DNA from: Paenibacillus rigui
GTDB lineage: Bacteria; Bacillota; Bacilli; Paenibacillales; NBRC-103111
Direction of reading: 5' to 3'
Length of the DNA stretch: 64,000 nt
Assembly: GCF_002234615.1 (NCBI RefSeq)
Contig: NZ_NMQW01000030.1
Span: 1 to 64,000 of the forward strand
A program made the position numbers and the translations under genes. The notes beneath the pieces are model-generated. The model was given only the letters and a program-made list of their open reading frames with translations. It was not told the DNA's origin and made no database searches. Shown here one piece after another: positions 33,574 to 42,885 of the stretch; position 1 is the first letter of the stretch, and each line of letters starts with the position of its first letter.

Positions 33574-36500
33574 TTACTTAGGTCCAGGCACGACAGCCGC
33601 GCTTCCGTCACTCAACAGCTTCACGGTACCGGAAGCTGATTCGATGTCCGGGAGCGCCCAATGGTCTTGGGGCACATCCGGCCAGCTGGAAGACTGCACG
33701 GCCGGTGTCGGCCGTTCGAACAACCGGTTCAGCACCTTCACCGCTTCGGCGCGGTTCAGCTTGTTCTCCGGCTGGAACGTACCATCCGGATAGCCTTGCA
33801 GAACGCCTGCCAGCGATGCTTGCTTGATCGCATCGAAAGCCCAATGCCCCCGGGTATCGCCGTACTCGCCCGTAGAGGCCTTTCCTGCCGCTGCTGCTGC
33901 CGGGAGCAGTCTGGCCGCGATGCTGGCCATCTCCGCACGGGTGACCGCCTCGTCAGGGCGGAACAGCCCGTTGTTGTCGCCCAGCATCAATCCCGTGCGC
34001 TGCATGTCGGCGATGGCTTCCGCCGCCCAATGCTCTGCCGCTACATCAGGGTAGCCGGCCGTTTGAGCCGGCCGCGCTGCGGCTGTTGGGCTTGCGGCGC
34101 CGACCGCTCCAATGCGGTGCAAAATCGTCGCCAATTCCGCACGCGTAATCGATTGCGAAGGACGGAAGGTGCCGTCCGGGTAGCCGGACAAATAAGGCTC
34201 CAGCACCTTCAATGCCTCGGCTCCATTCTTCTGAATGACAGTGAATGTACTAAACTTACTGATTACAATCGCAATGCCCGTCGGCCTGCCCTCCGCATCA
34301 TAGCGGATTTCGCCTGACGAAAGCGCCTTGTCGCCGTCGCTGTGCTCAATATACACAGCCAAATCCGACAATGCTTGCTTTGCCGCCTCCGCATGGTCCG
34401 GCAGTGTCAAGCTATTCAGCGGAAGCAACAGCTCTGTCGTGTAGCCGGTGTAATTCGTTTCGATCCTGACCGGTTGTCCGATCACGGCAACCGGCTTGCC
34501 TCCGGCAGCGTTTTTCACCAGCTCGGCAGCCTGAACGCGGGACGTCACTTCACTGCGCTCAGCGTTATCGCGAATCGGAACAACGCGGAAGTAAGCCTCT
34601 TTTCCGTCTTGGCTGAGCTGCTGCAGCGAAGCCGCCGACAAAGTGAGCTGCGCATCAGGCAGCACGATGTGCAGCGACAAGCCGCCGTTGGCCAGCAGCG
34701 CCACGGAATCGGCGCTCAGGCTCACAATGCGCTCATCCGCCGGTGCTTCCGGCAGATCGTCTACGTCAATGCGGGCAACACTGTCGTTGGTTTGAGCGGC
34801 TTTCTCCAGAATGGCCCGCGCTTTGTCCGCGTCCAGCTTCACCGAATCAATCGCTCTTCCCTCTGCCGTCACATTCCGAATGATAGAAGTCTGATCCGTC
34901 CAGCCTCCACTACCGCCGGAAATCGTCGTTTGGCGCGTATTTTCGACCGGTTTTTTGGAATCACTCACGCGCTTCACATCAATGGAATACGTTTGTGAAG
35001 CTGTCAGGTCCGCGGATTGGACACGGACGATAATCGTATTGTCCCCCATCATAAGCTGAGGCGTAAAGCTGCCTCCGCCCTTCAAGACTTTTCCATCTAT
35101 CGTCACGGTCGCATCCGGATCGTCGGCATTCGCCGTTATGGACACCGCGCCGTTGCTGGTCGCTACCTTACTGCCATACTTCAGCTTATAAGGATTAAAC
35201 GCACTATCCAAGATCGTGCTCGCCTGCAAGCTCGCCAATAAAGGCGGCTGCGCCGGCTGCGGCTGCTGACGCAGCACAGACACAAAGTACGTGAGTCGGG
35301 TACCATCCTGCGCACTTACCTCAATCGCGAAGGTTTGTGCATCCTTCGTCAATGAAACCGATACGGCAGAGCCGCTTACGGTCTGGCCGTCAACCCGAAT
35401 CGAAGCGTCGGACTGCTCTGCGGCAGGCAGCAGAGTCAGAGCCCCTGCTGCATAAGGCGCAAGCACCTGATAGCTCAATACAGCCGGATCAAAGGCAGAC
35501 ATCAGCCTCGCGCCCGGTGTAGTCAAGCCCAGATCCTTCAGCTGCGCATTGCTGCTTGGCTCCCGCCATACGGTCACCTGGTAGCTGCGCGTTTCCGAGC
35601 CGTCCGGTGAGGTAACCGTCACGGGAATCGAATTCTCGCCAACTTGCAGTTGAAGCGTTGGAGAAGCTTGCCCGCTCTGAACCGCTTGGCCCTTCACCTT
35701 AATGCCGGAGCCCCCCTGCAAGGCTTCCGGCGTCAAGGTAACGCTGTCCACCGTGCTGTTGACATAAACGTTATAGGCGGGTTCCACGCCGGTGAAAGGC
35801 TGCGCAGCAATCGCTTCGCCCTCCTGCTGAGCCGTAGCGTTATTCAGCTTCAACGTGCGCAATACCGCCGTGCTGGAGCCCGTTCCGCTCAATTTCAGCG
35901 TGTACAGCTTATCCGCCCCCTGTTCAGGGTGTACCCGAATTTGCACGGTACGTCCGACAGCAGGGACTTCAACATCCGCGTAACCGCCGGCGGAAAGAGC
36001 CTGTCCGTCAACAGTTACCACGGAGGAGGCAGCCATCGGAACGGCATAGACACGAGCTTTATCAGCGTTAGCCACAGCTTGATATGAGGTCGTACCGAAG
36101 ACATAAGGCGTACTCATCTTCGCGTTTCCTGTCGTTAGCGCAGCCAGATCCCCAGGATAAGCCGGCAGTGTTCCATCCATGCCCCGCAGTACCTCGAAGC
36201 CGTACTCCGTCTTATTGCCAATCTCATCGGATGCCGTCATCGTAATCTTGTTCCGATCCGCCTGCGTATCCCAATCGAGCGGAGCATAATAGGTGAAATG
36301 TCCTTCGTCATCCAGAGGGACGGACGTTCCATTCACGACAAGCTTCGCTCCAGCGTCCGTTTGACCGGTCATGTAAACCTTACTGTCATTCGTCACGGTT
36401 CCGTTCAATGAGATTGGTTTGCCTTCCGCATCGTTCCCGCCCGAAGCAATGAGCATCGGACCGGTGCGATCGACAAACAGCTTGCGGTACGCTGTGCTGC

Positions 36501-39500
36501 GGTCTCCGCGTTCATTGACCGCTTCAATGAGCAGGTTGTATTCCCGCTCCTTCAGCACGGCAACCTTCAGCACCTCCTGCAAAGCAAAGACATACGATCC
36601 GCCTGCAGATACTTGCCCGCTGCCAAGCGGCTGCCCGTTGACCGTCAGGGTAAGCGATGCATTTTGATCCGCAGCTACCTGTAAGGAAGCCTGTTCCGCC
36701 GACGTGAGCAGCAGCTTTTCCTCACTCCCGTCATAGGCCGTATACGAGCGTTCGCTCACTGCATGCGAGCCTGCGTCAAGGGATACCGCCAAAACCGCCG
36801 GCTGAGGAGCAGGAAGCTCCGACACCACGCTTGCGGACAGAGGACTCAAGACGAGACGTCCTTGTTCTTGCCCTATAGCTGAAACCGCCAGCGTGTAGGT
36901 AGCTCCGGCAGTAAGACCGGAAACAACCGCTATCTGCGAATCCCCAGGCTGCGGAGCCACATCCATAACAGGAGCCCCTGCTTGATCACCGGCCGCCCCG
37001 TTAACCCAAATCCGGTACGCGGTTACGCCTCCCGTAACCGAAGGGAAGCGCAGCGTGACTTCACCGTTGCCTGTCGAGATGACTTCAGGCTTCTGCGGCG
37101 CAGCGAGGGTATACGGAGCCGTAATCTCGACCGTTCCCTCGGCGATGGCATAAACCGGTGTGCTGTCGGTTCCGGCACCCGCCACGGATACATGATAAGT
37201 TCCAGGCAGCATTGCAGCCGGAATGTCTATGGTCGTGCTGCCGGAAGCAGACAGGCCGTCCGCAATGACTTCTCCGATGGTTTGATTTGCGTTGTCCGTA
37301 AGCATAACCGTTACTTTCGCATCGGAAGCAGCATGTGCCATCGACCACGTCACTTGAATACGGTTTTCCGTACCTGTTACAGGCGATACGGATGCCTTGA
37401 TAGCAGGCTGCGGGATCAGCTTCTGAATTTGCAGATTAACCCTTTTCGTGCTTTGAATCTTCCATCGGCCTTCAGCCGCACCCAGCAGTGAGACGTAAAG
37501 CGTATCCCGTCCGTCCTGTGCAGGCGTCGGTGTCTCGATCTGCGTCTGTTCGAGCGGATCCCCGCTTGCGCTTGCAGGAGCTACGCGGTCCGCTGCCGGC
37601 TGCAGGTAGGCGTTGCCGTTCGGCGCATCAAAGCCGAGCGTATACGCGGAGCCATCCGGTGCGAAAATCAGCGTGTTCGCATCCCCGCCGCTCACGGTGA
37701 GCATGTAATCGCCATTCTCCGGCAATTCGAAAAACTTGGTAAAGCGGCCTTCCATCAGCAGCGGCTTGATCGATTTGAGCTTTCTTGTGGATTCGTAGGC
37801 AACGACACTGGTAAAGCTTCCGCCTACAACCTTCCACTGTCCGCTCAAGTCATCCCCGTTCAGCAGGATGGTCAGCTTTTGCTGTGATTCGTCATATGCA
37901 GCATCCATGCCCGCTTGATTCGGATCTGGCTGCAGAGCATACAGCTCGCCGTTCGGCTTGTAAAGCTTCGTTTGCCTATCCGCCCCATAAATCTCGACGA
38001 TGGCTTGGCCATTGTTCGTGCGGCCCATAACAAAGGCCGTCGGGTAGGCCTGGGCTTGTACCCACTGCGCCATATCGCCGATCGCTGTCTGCGGAGGCAC
38101 GCTGTACAAAGCGGCCGTCGGGCTGGTGCCGGCACTGATCACCCAGGATCCCGCTTCCACAGCATCCAGCAGCACGTACAGGTTGCCTTTCGCATCGCGC
38201 AAAGCGTTCCAATCCGGCTGATTTTGCGCCGTTTGCAGGCTGTAAGGCCGCCCGTCCGGCTTGTAGACGATAACGTCGCCCGGTACTGCGCCAACCTTCA
38301 ATACATACGATCCGCGTTCCTTCATCGGAAGCGATGTTACCGAGCGTTCAGGCGTTTGCGTCCATAACCCGGCCAGCGCATCCAGCTTCAGCGATTCATT
38401 CGCAAACAGCAGCTCATGGATACCGATTCGGCTGCTGCCGTCCGCTACAAGCTTCCAGCTGCCCGAATACAGCGATGCGCGCATAAAGGTCGTATCGCTG
38501 GCCGCATCATAGTACAGCTCCGGCTTCGTGAATGGCCCCGAGGCTTGGTCAGCAGAAGCAGGCCCGCTCAGGACAGCGGCACGCTGATCCCCTGTCAAAG
38601 TCACTAGTGCATTGTAGGAGCGATCCACCGTGAAACCGGCAGTCACTTTACCGCTCGAAGCATTCGTCTCTGTTGTCATCAGCGGAGTACGGTCAACTGC
38701 CGTCAGCTGCCCATTGGCTATCCGCGCCGCTGCATCCGTGCTTGCCGTATCATCCGGTTGGAACGACAAGCTGATCGGCGTCAAGTCCAATACTCTCTTC
38801 ATCGTATCGGACGATGCGATATTGACCCGCTTGCCCGAATCCGGCTTCATAAGGAACAATTCTTCCGCGATATCGAGCCATGGCTCGGCCGCATCCATAA
38901 AGTCGGACACGCTGTTCATGAAGTCCAGACCTTTTTCCCACCAAGCCTTCTTCGGCGGCTCTGCTTCCACTTCAAACAAAATCGTATTGTTTCTGAACGT
39001 ATACTTCAAGTTCGCGCCAACGCCGTTATGCCTGAAGGTGCCGTAGATACCGGTATCATTCACGCTGAGCGATACATTTTTGACCGTCGCCCCGCCGATG
39101 CGCGGGATTCCTTTTGGAACATAGACGGTTCCCTGGATCACCCCGTTGAAGCCTTTTTTATTAAAAGAATACGTGCCGATAGCTCCCTTGACGACTTCAA
39201 ACACATTAATATCGCCCTTCGCGGCAAAGCCGGGGGAGGAAAAGCCTTTGATTCCGGCCGCCGTCGGATTCACCACCGTCTGCATGCTCATGTTGTTCAC
39301 AGGCAGCCAATAATAATATTCGATTCCGCTGGCGTTAAAGCCATAGGAGGATACATCCATAGGAACCGAATCGGTACCGAGCAGATTGAATTTGTAATTC
39401 ACCTGCGGATGCTGAAGCTCCGGTACGATAACATCATTCACCGAGCCGGTGACGCTGAACCTCTGGGGAATTTGCGTTTTTTCCACGAGCTTGTCCACAT

Positions 39501-42231
39501 TGCCGAACAAATAATTAACCTGAAGGCCGGTCGAGGCCAGCTTTGCCTTGCGGTACATGCCGAAGTTTACACTATCCAGACGTCCCTGCTTGGTCTTCAT
39601 ATACAGGTCGAAGCTAAGGTCCGTATCAGGCAAGGTGCCTGTTCCCTTCAAACCGACGTAAGGAATGCGGCTGTCCACGACAAATTGAGTGTCCTTTACG
39701 TTAAACGGCCCCACGTTAAAGCTGTTGTTCATCGTAAACGTACCCGACAAATCAAACCGGTTATTGCGGAATTTCAGCTCATTCACCGGTACGGAGCCTG
39801 TAACCTTCTGGCTTCCCGTTTGCAGCCCGATAGTGAGATCGCCGGTTAACCGCAGCCCATCCTTGGCAAAAACAAGCGAGCTCGCCTTAACCGGCATATC
39901 GATATTCAAATAATCGGCTGCTTCCGTACTGCTCAAACCGATCGAAAAGTCGTCCGACGAAAGGGTGAATGCCCCCTCTTGAATCGTGTAGGACACGGCC
40001 GCGCCCAACGCTCCGCCGCCGCTTACATACAAGCGTCCTTCTCCGCTGATCGTGGACCTTGCGGTATTGCTCTTATCCACGACAAGACGGCTGCCCTTGA
40101 ACAAGAGAGAGTCATTGATCGCCACGGTCTCGGACGTATCGTTCAAAACGTATACATTCGGTGCCGACGGGTCCTCTGTAAAAGGACCTTGCAGCGTCAA
40201 GCTGTTCACTTCATTGCTTGCCGACGTGCTCGGTACCTCAACTCGGGCAAAGTTGCGCGGCTTGTAGAAGTCAAGCGCCGTCACCATCAGCCCTTCCGGG
40301 AATACGTAATCATTGTAAAAATCATGCTCCAGATGCACGTCATATTTACCCGGAGGCAGCTCATCCTGCCAGGTCAGCTCGAGCTGGCGTTCATTGATAA
40401 TATTGTAAGAAAGCGCATATTGGGCAGCATTCGCTCCCTGCAAATAGTAATGAATGCCGCTCAAAGGCTTGCGAAGCAAATTGGTTACGCCCGTGCCGAC
40501 GGCAACCAGCCGCTTCTTGTCCTTTACATGCAGAACCGACGCGCCAACGCGGTCGTACTTGACATCCGGCGGGGTCATGTTCGGATCGTCCTTCATGACG
40601 AAGCTTTTCAGCTCGGTGTAGCTTGTCCCCAGCTCGTTCACTGCGTAGCCCCGGATCTCATAGTTCTGCTGCCAGATCAGCCCCTTCAGCGTCACTGTAA
40701 AAGATCCCGTTCCCGTCGGGTTGGCCTCCGTATATGGCACCTGCGTCCAAGCGGTGTCTCCCGCTTTACGGTATTCCACCCCTCGGGAGGTGATGCTTCT
40801 CGTACCATCATCGTACACATTGGTGATGACGCTGACGGTATCGTTCGTGTGCTGCGGGTCAAATTGGATGACCGGATCCACGTCAAACCTCACCTTTGGC
40901 GGTGTAGGCGGCGTATAGCCGAACAACCATGTTTCGTTCATATTGCCTGCCGGCCATGTGCTGACGACAGAGCCGAAAACTTTGTCCATCACATTGATGT
41001 CACTGCGGCTGCCGCCGAACACGACGAAGTTTTTACCGTCAAACGCCATACTGGCATAGCTGAGCGGAAAAGGAACGGTGTTCGGTACGGTCTGAACGGA
41101 ATATTCTTTCCCACTGGCATCCTTATTGCTTTGATATACTGTTTCCATGGAAAGGCTCAACCGGTTCGTCTCCCATTTGCTTCCTGTCCAGCCGTATGCC
41201 AGACTTCCGCTCATGACGGGATACATGGTCGAAGGCAGCTTCAGCCCTTCCACCAGCTTCGGATAGTACATATGAATATAATCCCGTTCCCCGCTGAAGA
41301 CCACCACGCGGCGTCCGTCATAAGCCATTGCTTGGCCCCAGCGCCCATACGATTCGGGGCCGTTTACCGAGGTCCATGTATTCGCAGCGCCGTCCCATTT
41401 CCATAAAAGCGGTGAGCTGTCGTCGTTCGTAATCGACTTCGTCTCATTCGTACCTGTGCCTTCATACGATGCGGTAACCGGCCCGCTGTCGCCGCCGTAC
41501 AGCACTGCCGTATGGCCGTCATAGGCCATTTGGCCGCCATAAGCCGCAGGCGGGGATTGTGCAGGCTGCGCCTGTGTCCACGCCGTTCCGTCCCACAGCC
41601 ACGTATCGCCGAGCGGGGTCTTCGCATTCCCGCTTCCCGCATATCCGCCGAACAGGATCAGCTGCGTTCCGTCTGTGGCGAGCATCGCTCCGCCCCGGGC
41701 TGCAGGGGAGGCACTTAATCCTGTGACCTGCTCCCACTTGGCGTTCACGCCGTCCCACAGCCATGTATCGTTAAGAACACCGGATTGGCCTTCGCCGCCA
41801 AACAGGAGCACTTTTTGACTGACAGGATCATAGGCCATGGCTGCGCCCTTCCGTTTGGAAGGCTTCGGAGACAAGCTCTGAAGCTCCTGCCATGTTTTCT
41901 CGCTGCCGTCCCACAGCCACGTCTCATCGAACAGGCCGCTGTTGCCCTGGCCGCCGAACATCACGACATAGCCTGCCTTCTCATCATGGGCCATCGCGGC
42001 CCCCTGCCGGGCATCAGGAGATAAGTTCGTCGTAATTTTTTGCCATGTATAATCCGTTAATTTGCTTGTATCCGTCACATATGTATTGGACTGCACCGTG
42101 CCGTAAGTTTGCCCCGTTACCGTTCCCTGAGCCCGAACTGTCCCCGTTCCTCCGTGCAGAATAGGTATATACTGCAGCAGCAGCACAGCGATCAATAGTT
42201 TGGTCAGGCTTACCTTCCAACGTTTTCGCAC
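33574..42231 (-). CDS. Giant SLH-anchored surface protein with Kelch propeller and cadherin-like domains (2,885 aa)
   Basis: A signal peptide (cleavage near residue 35, VRA-QG) precedes six Kelch-type blades (about 65-450; VVMFGGQGNSGLFDETWLWD, KVLLFGGEGQSGVLNDTWLW) forming a probable beta-propeller. A fibronectin-like domain (~455-560) and a long beta-rich region (~565-1060) follow. Next come three repeats of a YKPDG...Y-x-L...GxW module (near 1324, 1429 and 1530), two fibronectin-like domains and an Ig-like domain. Four cadherin-like beta-sandwich repeats (~2010-2430) lead to three SLH motifs plus a fragment (from ~2680; SGYPDGTFRPSQSITRAELA). SLH domains bind secondary cell-wall polymer. 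The start is GTG at 42231 with GGAGGGG eight bases away. No catalytic motif is visible. Confidence 0.88.
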   Translation of the reverse strand: MRKRWKVSLTKLLIAVLLLQYIPILHGGTGTVRAQGTVTGQTYGTVQSNTYVTDTSKLTDYTWQKITTNLSPDARQGAAMAHDEKAGYVVMFGGQGNSGLFDETWLWDGSEKTWQELQSLSPKPSKRKGAAMAYDPVSQKVLLFGGEGQSGVLNDTWLWDGVNAKWEQVTGLSASPAARGGAMLATDGTQLILFGGYAGSGNAKTPLGDTWLWDGTAWTQAQPAQSPPAAYGGQMAYDGHTAVLYGGDSGPVTASYEGTGTNETKSITNDDSSPLLWKWDGAANTWTSVNGPESYGRWGQAMAYDGRRVVVFSGERDYIHMYYPKLVEGLKLPSTMYPVMSGSLAYGWTGSKWETNRLSLSMETVYQSNKDASGKEYSVQTVPNTVPFPLSYASMAFDGKNFVVFGGSRSDINVMDKVFGSVVSTWPAGNMNETWLFGYTPPTPPKVRFDVDPVIQFDPQHTNDTVSVITNVYDDGTRSITSRGVEYRKAGDTAWTQVPYTEANPTGTGSFTVTLKGLIWQQNYEIRGYAVNELGTSYTELKSFVMKDDPNMTPPDVKYDRVGASVLHVKDKKRLVAVGTGVTNLLRKPLSGIHYYLQGANAAQYALSYNIINERQLELTWQDELPPGKYDVHLEHDFYNDYVFPEGLMVTALDFYKPRNFARVEVPSTSASNEVNSLTLQGPFTEDPSAPNVYVLNDTSETVAINDSLLFKGSRLVVDKSNTARSTISGEGRLYVSGGGALGAAVSYTIQEGAFTLSSDDFSIGLSSTEAADYLNIDMPVKASSLVFAKDGLRLTGDLTIGLQTGSQKVTGSVPVNELKFRNNRFDLSGTFTMNNSFNVGPFNVKDTQFVVDSRIPYVGLKGTGTLPDTDLSFDLYMKTKQGRLDSVNFGMYRKAKLASTGLQVNYLFGNVDKLVEKTQIPQRFSVTGSVNDVIVPELQHPQVNYKFNLLGTDSVPMDVSSYGFNASGIEYYYWLPVNNMSMQTVVNPTAAGIKGFSSPGFAAKGDINVFEVVKGAIGTYSFNKKGFNGVIQGTVYVPKGIPRIGGATVKNVSLSVNDTGIYGTFRHNGVGANLKYTFRNNTILFEVEAEPPKKAWWEKGLDFMNSVSDFMDAAEPWLDIAEELFLMKPDSGKRVNIASSDTMKRVLDLTPISLSFQPDDTASTDAAARIANGQLTAVDRTPLMTTETNASSGKVTAGFTVDRSYNALVTLTGDQRAAVLSGPASADQASGPFTKPELYYDAASDTTFMRASLYSGSWKLVADGSSRIGIHELLFANESLKLDALAGLWTQTPERSVTSLPMKERGSYVLKVGAVPGDVIVYKPDGRPYSLQTAQNQPDWNALRDAKGNLYVLLDAVEAGSWVISAGTSPTAALYSVPPQTAIGDMAQWVQAQAYPTAFVMGRTNNGQAIVEIYGADRQTKLYKPNGELYALQPDPNQAGMDAAYDESQQKLTILLNGDDLSGQWKVVGGSFTSVVAYESTRKLKSIKPLLMEGRFTKFFELPENGDYMLTVSGGDANTLIFAPDGSAYTLGFDAPNGNAYLQPAADRVAPASASGDPLEQTQIETPTPAQDGRDTLYVSLLGAAEGRWKIQSTKRVNLQIQKLIPQPAIKASVSPVTGTENRIQVTWSMAHAASDAKVTVMLTDNANQTIGEVIADGLSASGSTTIDIPAAMLPGTYHVSVAGAGTDSTPVYAIAEGTVEITAPYTLAAPQKPEVISTGNGEVTLRFPSVTGGVTAYRIWVNGAAGDQAGAPVMDVAPQPGDSQIAVVSGLTAGATYTLAVSAIGQEQGRLVLSPLSASVVSELPAPQPAVLAVSLDAGSHAVSERSYTAYDGSEEKLLLTSAEQASLQVAADQNASLTLTVNGQPLGSGQVSAGGSYVFALQEVLKVAVLKEREYNLLIEAVNERGDRSTAYRKLFVDRTGPMLIASGGNDAEGKPISLNGTVTNDSKVYMTGQTDAGAKLVVNGTSVPLDDEGHFTYYAPLDWDTQADRNKITMTASDEIGNKTEYGFEVLRGMDGTLPAYPGDLAALTTGNAKMSTPYVFGTTSYQAVANADKARVYAVPMAASSVVTVDGQALSAGGYADVEVPAVGRTVQIRVHPEQGADKLYTLKLSGTGSSTAVLRTLKLNNATAQQEGEAIAAQPFTGVEPAYNVYVNSTVDSVTLTPEALQGGSGIKVKGQAVQSGQASPTLQLQVGENSIPVTVTSPDGSETRSYQVTVWREPSSNAQLKDLGLTTPGARLMSAFDPAVLSYQVLAPYAAGALTLLPAAEQSDASIRVDGQTVSGSAVSVSLTKDAQTFAIEVSAQDGTRLTYFVSVLRQQPQPAQPPLLASLQASTILDSAFNPYKLKYGSKVATSNGAVSITANADDPDATVTIDGKVLKGGGSFTPQLMMGDNTIIVRVQSADLTASQTYSIDVKRVSDSKKPVENTRQTTISGGSGGWTDQTSIIRNVTAEGRAIDSVKLDADKARAILEKAAQTNDSVARIDVDDLPEAPADERIVSLSADSVALLANGGLSLHIVLPDAQLTLSAASLQQLSQDGKEAYFRVVPIRDNAERSEVTSRVQAAELVKNAAGGKPVAVIGQPVRIETNYTGYTTELLLPLNSLTLPDHAEAAKQALSDLAVYIEHSDGDKALSSGEIRYDAEGRPTGIAIVISKFSTFTVIQKNGAEALKVLEPYLSGYPDGTFRPSQSITRAELATILHRIGAVGAASPTAAARPAQTAGYPDVAAEHWAAEAIADMQRTGLMLGDNNGLFRPDEAVTRAEMASIAARLLPAAAAAGKASTGEYGDTRGHWAFDAIKQASLAGVLQGYPDGTFQPENKLNRAEAVKVLNRLFERPTPAVQSSSWPDVPQDHWALPDIESASGTVKLLSDGSAAVVPGPK

Positions 42232-42488
42232 TATAATGTCCCCTCCCCTGTTTTACATTTGCCCCAAAAGCCTTCCTAAGCAATTCGTCTTATCCACTGC
42301 ATTGCGAGCACAGTGGCCCATCCTACCAGACATAGTTCAATCGACCCTCTCTTTTGTCTAAATTTGTAGAACACTTATTATAAAACCATTATATTTGTCG
42401 ATTCTGACCATATTCTAACCAACAGGGAAGGCATCCGGGAAAACGGATAACAACTGGATGATCCAAAACTCCTACTTTCCGATTAACG
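42232..42488 (-). promoter_or_regulatory. Promoter region of the 2,885-residue protein gene
   Basis: No gene is visible here. On the minus strand an A/T-rich stretch near 42375-42400 holds two TATAAT matches (AAATATAATGG and TTTTATAATAAG), but neither has a convincing -35. The leader between them and the GTG start would be about 150 bases. Confidence 0.4.
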
Positions 42489-42511
42489 TAAAAAACCTCC
42501 ATTTCTGGAGG
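42489..42511 (-). terminator. Small intrinsic terminator
   Basis: CCTCCA/TGGAGG (42496-42511) is followed on the minus strand by GTTTTTTACG. It lies behind the inverted-repeat element and ahead of the next gene's promoter, as a second stop for transcription from the right. Confidence 0.65.
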
Positions 42512-42513
42512 GG

Positions 42514-42709
42514 ACTACTGAAAAAATTATGGCTGTATGGACGGATCATTCTTCCGGTCGCTGTTGTCCCCGGATTTTATCCATTTCAACCCGCTTCTAG
42601 TGGTCAAAATCCGGGGACAAAGGCGAACGCTTACGCTCTACAGAACGATTCCGTCCACTCCGCCCGTTTTTCAGTGGCTTTCTGCATGGACGGATCGTTC
42701 TTCCGGTCG
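42514..42709. repeat. MITE-like element with nested inverted repeats
   Basis: The outer arms pair ACTGAAAAA (42517-42525) with TTTTTCAGT (42667-42675). The next arms pair GGACGGATCATTCT (42539-42552) with AGAACGATTCCGTCC (42642-42656). A 13-bp perfect inner stem pairs GTCCCCGGATTTT (42566-42578) with its complement at 42606-42618. The sequence at 42537-42560 recurs as a direct repeat at 42686-42709 with one mismatch. There is no coding potential. It could be a miniature mobile element or a structured RNA. Confidence 0.65.
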
Positions 42710-42711
42710 TG

Positions 42712-42757
42712 TAAAAAAGAAGCCTCCAGTACCACTTGAATTCAAGTGGCCTGGAGG
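42712..42757 (-). terminator. Terminator of the GLUG-repeat surface protein gene
   Basis: CCTCCAG/CTGGAGG and CCACTTGAA/TTCAAGTGG form a nearly continuous stem (42723-42757), followed on the minus strand by TTCTTTTTTA. It lies 129 bp behind the stop at 42886. Confidence 0.82.
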
Positions 42758-42885
42758 TCCCTTTGCCCTAACACCGACTGTTCAAAGACATCAACCCTCG
42801 GCGCTGAAAGACGGCTTTTTTAACATTTACTTAATGCTGCCCTTGTGCTCCTATGTGCACCTTTCGATGAATCTCAAATTGCTTG

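Noticed and set aside
38758-41406. Long plus-strand open frames (363 and 475 codons) opposite the 2,885-residue protein gene.
   Set aside because: They mirror the coding strand's third-position bias, lack ribosome-binding sites and show His/Arg-rich composition typical of shadow frames.
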